Of a stretch of DNA of 64,000 nucleotides, positions 61,149 through 64,000 are shown in pieces (position 1 is the first letter of the stretch; the number at the start of each line of letters is the position of its first letter). The notes below the pieces were generated by a model, which made no database searches, was not told the origin of the DNA, and was given only the letters and a program-made list of their open reading frames with translations. The DNA comes from Carex sylvatica (taxonomy: Eukaryota > Streptophyta > Magnoliopsida > Poales > Cyperaceae). The stretch lies in assembly GCA_964058845.1 (NCBI GenBank), contig CAXKVR010000046.1:266976-330975 (forward strand). Direction: 5' to 3'. A program made the translations under genes and the position numbers.

Positions 61149-61478
61149 TTTTTTTTTTTAAAAGATGCTCAGCCGTTGAATTTTCAGATCATACATAGAT
61201 GAATTTTTCAAATTATGCGCTTCAACACTTAAGCATGCATTGGTCACACCGCATATGATCTCAGCGCCCGTAGAACGCGCGCCGCACCCGTGGACCGCGT
61301 TTCTGAACCACGCACGGCGCCTGTGGACCGCGCACCCTTTTTTTTCTGTTGAAGGCGGGATTCGAACCCAATTGGGTTCTGTTGGTGCCAAAATTATTAT
61401 CACTACACTAGAGTTCACATGTATAACTTGTAGATAAATATAATATTTAACTATTTTTCTCTACAAATTTGATTTAAA
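61149..61478 (-). mobile_element. tRNA-related SINE-like element, copy 2
   Basis: On the minus strand it aligns with copy 1 (7020-7341) along its length: AT-rich leader, a box-A-like TAGTGTAGTGATAAT, a box-B-like GGGTTCGAATCCC (about 61361-61373), a GC-rich body and an A tail (about 61146-61160 as T on the plus strand). The GC-rich body carries an extra CGGCGCGCGTTCTACGGG segment compared with copy 1. Confidence 0.65.
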
Positions 61479-61493
61479 TTATAATGATATAAA

Positions 61494-61672
61494 GCCTGTG
61501 GACCGCGCACCCTTTTTTTTACTGCTGAAGGCAGGATTTGAACTCAATTGGATTCTGTTTGTGCCAAAATTCATACCACTACACTAGAGTTCACATGTGT
61601 TAGGTTGTAGATAAATATAATATTTAACTATTTTTCTCTACAAATTTGATTTAAATTATAATTATATAAATA
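61494..61672 (-). mobile_element. Partial SINE-like copy 3, tandem to copy 2
   Basis: It begins with GCCTGTGGACCGCGCACCC and runs to the AT-rich leader, repeating 61319-61492 in the same orientation. It lacks the GC-rich 3' body and A tail. This looks like a tandem duplication of about 175 bp within copy 2, followed by divergence, and not like a separate insertion. Confidence 0.7.
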
Positions 61673-62353
61673 TCATATATAAAATAATAAATATATATAT
61701 ATTAATAGCCATATCGTATCCTTCATTTTTGAAAATTGCCGTATCTGTATCGTATCAGTATTATTATTGTTTTGAGATTTGTGCAGCACGTATTTGAACA
61801 ATTTTTAAAAAGATCACGCAAATAATAAAATAATGAAACGCTTGATCTTCTTTATTTTATAATATTTTATAATATTTTATAATAAAATAATCTGTTTTTG
61901 TTGCAACGCGATACTAATAATTATATAAACACCTTAATTTTTACTTCCTTGTCAAAAAGCTTGGGCCTAGCTCATTTCTCTATTATTCAAGTGATGAGGA
62001 TATGAATATCATGTACTCAACAGTCAACACACATTCAACCACAAATATAATTTTCTATCATTAATTAATTATCAATGCAACCGAAATTTTTAAATATATC
62101 ATAATTCAAAAAAAATAAATCAAATAACCACGACTCTATGGAAATTCGAAAGTTGACACGGCCGCATCTCGAAAGAAATATTTTACATTTAGATTTTACT
62201 GTGACGAAAAAACTATAAATAATAAAAACAACAAATAAAAAAGCGAAATAATACGATAAATAAACTGTATCTGACAAAATAAGCATCATAATATAATAAA
62301 TCACAGTATCTGACAAACACTAGAGTCAAAAAAGTACGAAAACAAACTACAAC
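61673..62353. other. AT-rich intergenic DNA
   Basis: The phrase TAATATTTTA repeats at 61858-61883. No gene is seen; the minus-strand frame at 62065-62316 is low-complexity. Confidence 0.45.
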
Positions 62354-62690
62354 CTAATAATCAGAAGGACTGAACGGCTGTCTTGCCTTCTTGACCCTCA
62401 AACCTTGAATCTGCACTGCGAGTGGCGTCTCGTCGAGAGAATCATCTGACTCAGTGGCCTGGGCATCCTCTGCATGAACCTCCTCTATCTCGGTCAACTG
62501 CTGGACTGCAAGACCAAATGCTACTGTCTGTTCAGACTTAACTGGAGGGAATAAAGAGTAGGCACATCTCATGATAGGATCATCCATGGAGATGGGAGGA
62601 TACTGTGTGGAGGTGTCAGGAAAGTCCAAGAAGGGAGGATACTGCGTCGGCTGTGTGGAGGTGCCAGGAAACTACGGGAATGGGTGAGAC
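62354..62690 (-). CDS. Unidentified ORF fragment, possibly retrotransposon-derived
   Basis: A minus-strand frame of 91 residues begins MDFPDTSTQYPPISMDDPI and ends QPFSPSDY. In the same frame it can be read further back to about 62690 through a duplicated GTSTQ..QYPP motif, before a stop. The middle is acidic (EIEEVHAEDAQATESDDSLDE). The sequence looks like the proline-rich tail of a larger protein. It shows no domain I recognise. Its position beside an LTR-like sequence suggests a retroelement origin. It may not be expressed. Confidence 0.35.
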
Positions 62691-62699
62691 TAAACAAAC

Positions 62700-64000
62700 C
62701 CTGGCTGATATGTGATAAGTATAAATTATATAACCATTCTATCTTGTTTTTATCATAAAATAGCTCCAAATATCTTGTACTTTGAATATAAAATGAATAA
62801 AATACACCTATAATCAAGTTACTGTGGTTGTTTGGCTTTAGAATGCAGGAAAAGATGAAAATTGCAGAAAATACTTCTCAGTGCGGGTCATCCACCCGCA
62901 CTCACACATATTGCGGACGCACTCCTCACTTAGCCAAATTTCCACCATCTCAGCGCAATCCAGAAAAAGTCTGAGCCCAGTGCATCCGCACTGAGAATTC
63001 AGTGCGGCCCAGCAACCCACACTCAGCACTTAGCCGATTTTAGAAACTGCGCGTCACATGCTCCAGTGCGGGTCATCCACCCGCACTCATATACAGTGCG
63101 GATGCACCAAAAGTAATGCGCAGAATTTCCAGACTGATAAAAAAGAAAACTTCAATTCAGTGCGGATGATCCACCCGCACTCATATCCAGTGCAGACGCA
63201 CTAAACCCACAGATTGCCAGAATTACACATTTTCAACACGGATTCTATTTTTGGCGAGCCAAGGGCGATTTTTGACAGCTAAATTTGGACACATCAGTCC
63301 AGGAAAATAAGTCAAAAATAGCACCCACTAACCCCACCTTCTAGCCTCTAAATCGGGCATAGTCCTTTGCTATAAAAGAGGGAGTTCTTTCCCATTCAAG
63401 GGGAGTTACACCACACACCTCACATCTCTCTCACATCTCACATCCAATTTCCATTGAGATATAGCGATAAATCTGCAGCCATTCTAGGAGCTCCGGAAGC
63501 TTTTCAAGGAAGGAGAAGAAGGTTCAAGCAAGAAGAAGGCAAGATTGAGGTTCTTGATTCAATAAAGGGTGTAACTATTTCTTTATTTCATTTCTTCTTA
63601 TTTTTGCCAACTTTTGTAATGAATCTCTCCAAGAGAGAGTAGATCTCTTTCTAGGGGGTTGAGGTCAATGCATGAACTTGTTTAATTGTATCTTATTCGG
63701 TTATTTATTTTTATTATGATTGTTTTATGGGATTTGATGCTAATTTCTGAGATTTATAATTTGTGTTAACTACATAATTAGTACTTAAAATCGATGTAGT
63801 TCCGCTTTGGATTCGAAAGAATCAAAGAAGTTAGGACGAGAGGAGAGTACCAATTATGAACACAAATACCTTAGGTTTTGATTAAGGTCTAACCAACTGC
63901 GAAATCAAACCGGAACTACAGAAATTAGGGTTAGGGACTTGGTGAAGGACGTAACTGTGAAGTCATACCCTTATTAGGACATCTCAAATTGAATCGGATA
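62700..64000 (+). mobile_element. LTR-like sequence running off the window
   Basis: The order matches a long LTR promoter. A block of AGTGCGGGTCATCCACCCGCACT palindromes lies at 62880-63190, then a TATA box CTATAAAAGAGG at 63370, then a possible AATAAA at 63560 with downstream T-rich sequence. A possible start TGTGATAAG lies near 62707. No CA end or duplication can be seen because the window ends. The palindromic motif is shared with the solo LTR at 28.4-29.5 kb, although the remaining sequence is different. Confidence 0.5.
62880..63190. repeat. Palindromic AGTGCGGGTCATCCACCCGCACT repeats
   Basis: Three near-perfect copies lie at 62880-62902, 63065-63087 and 63159-63181. Shorter forms such as AGTGCGGATGCAC and TTGCGGACGCACT lie between them. 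Each full copy is a 9-bp inverted repeat around a 5-bp CATCC (or GATCC) spacer. Confidence 0.85.

Noticed and set aside
61158..61437. Frames of 65-86 residues in the SINE-like copy
   Set aside because: They are translations of the tRNA-related repeat, opposite strands of the same sequence.

Overview
The window is nuclear DNA of a flowering plant. Evidence: AT-rich intergenic DNA, genes with short GT-AG introns, a gibberellin 3-oxidase, a full-size PDR/ABCG transporter, a plant L1-type LINE, solo LTRs, hAT, Tourist and Mutator-like non-autonomous elements, and tRNA-derived SINE-like sequences. The species cannot be fixed from sequence alone. Nothing here is bacterial, organellar or viral.

Three host genes are supported. 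(1) 884-1600 (+): an intronless gene for a 238-residue proline-rich single-pass membrane protein resembling TED6/TED7 of xylem secondary-wall formation. (2) 17841-19061 (-): a two-exon gibberellin 3-beta-dioxygenase, 357 residues, with an intact 2-oxoglutarate/Fe(II) site; it would make bioactive GA. (3) 48436-58026 (-): a 24-exon full-size ABCG transporter of 1432 residues, closest to ABCG31. I assembled its exons by hand; every junction keeps frame and both ATPase sites are intact.

Layout. 1-2.5 kb: TED-like gene and flanks. 2.5-8.4 kb: an hAT-type element with a palindromic Mutator-like element nested in it, an AAT microsatellite, a tRNA-related SINE-like element, and two more palindromic elements. 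8.4-17.8 kb: mostly unique AT-rich DNA, one probable LTR-like block (12.8-14.2 kb) and a possible retrotransposon remnant (15.3-16.2 kb). 17.8-19.2 kb: GA3ox. 21.5-25 kb: a dense cluster of palindromic elements, one split by a 5'-truncated LINE, followed by a Tourist-type MITE. 28.4-30.7 kb: two solo LTRs of one family in opposite orientation. 31.0-31.4 kb: a palindromic element with a perfect 9-bp target duplication. 31.5-38.3 kb: a complete but mutated LINE with a 15-bp target duplication. 38-48 kb: AT-rich DNA with degraded palindromic elements. 48.4-58.0 kb: the ABCG gene, with a SINE in intron 9. 58-64 kb: simple repeats, a poly-C tract, a 78-bp tandem duplication, SINE-like copies, an unidentified ORF and the start of another LTR-like sequence.

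The most notable system is the set of palindromic elements. At least seven well-preserved members and several remnants share an inner arm module of about 100-130 bp, found inverted on both sides of a short loop. Their outer terminal repeats and loops differ between subfamilies. Target duplications of 9-10 bp place them with Mutator-like elements. They look like a modular foldback family able to form long RNA hairpins. No transposase for them is present in the window.
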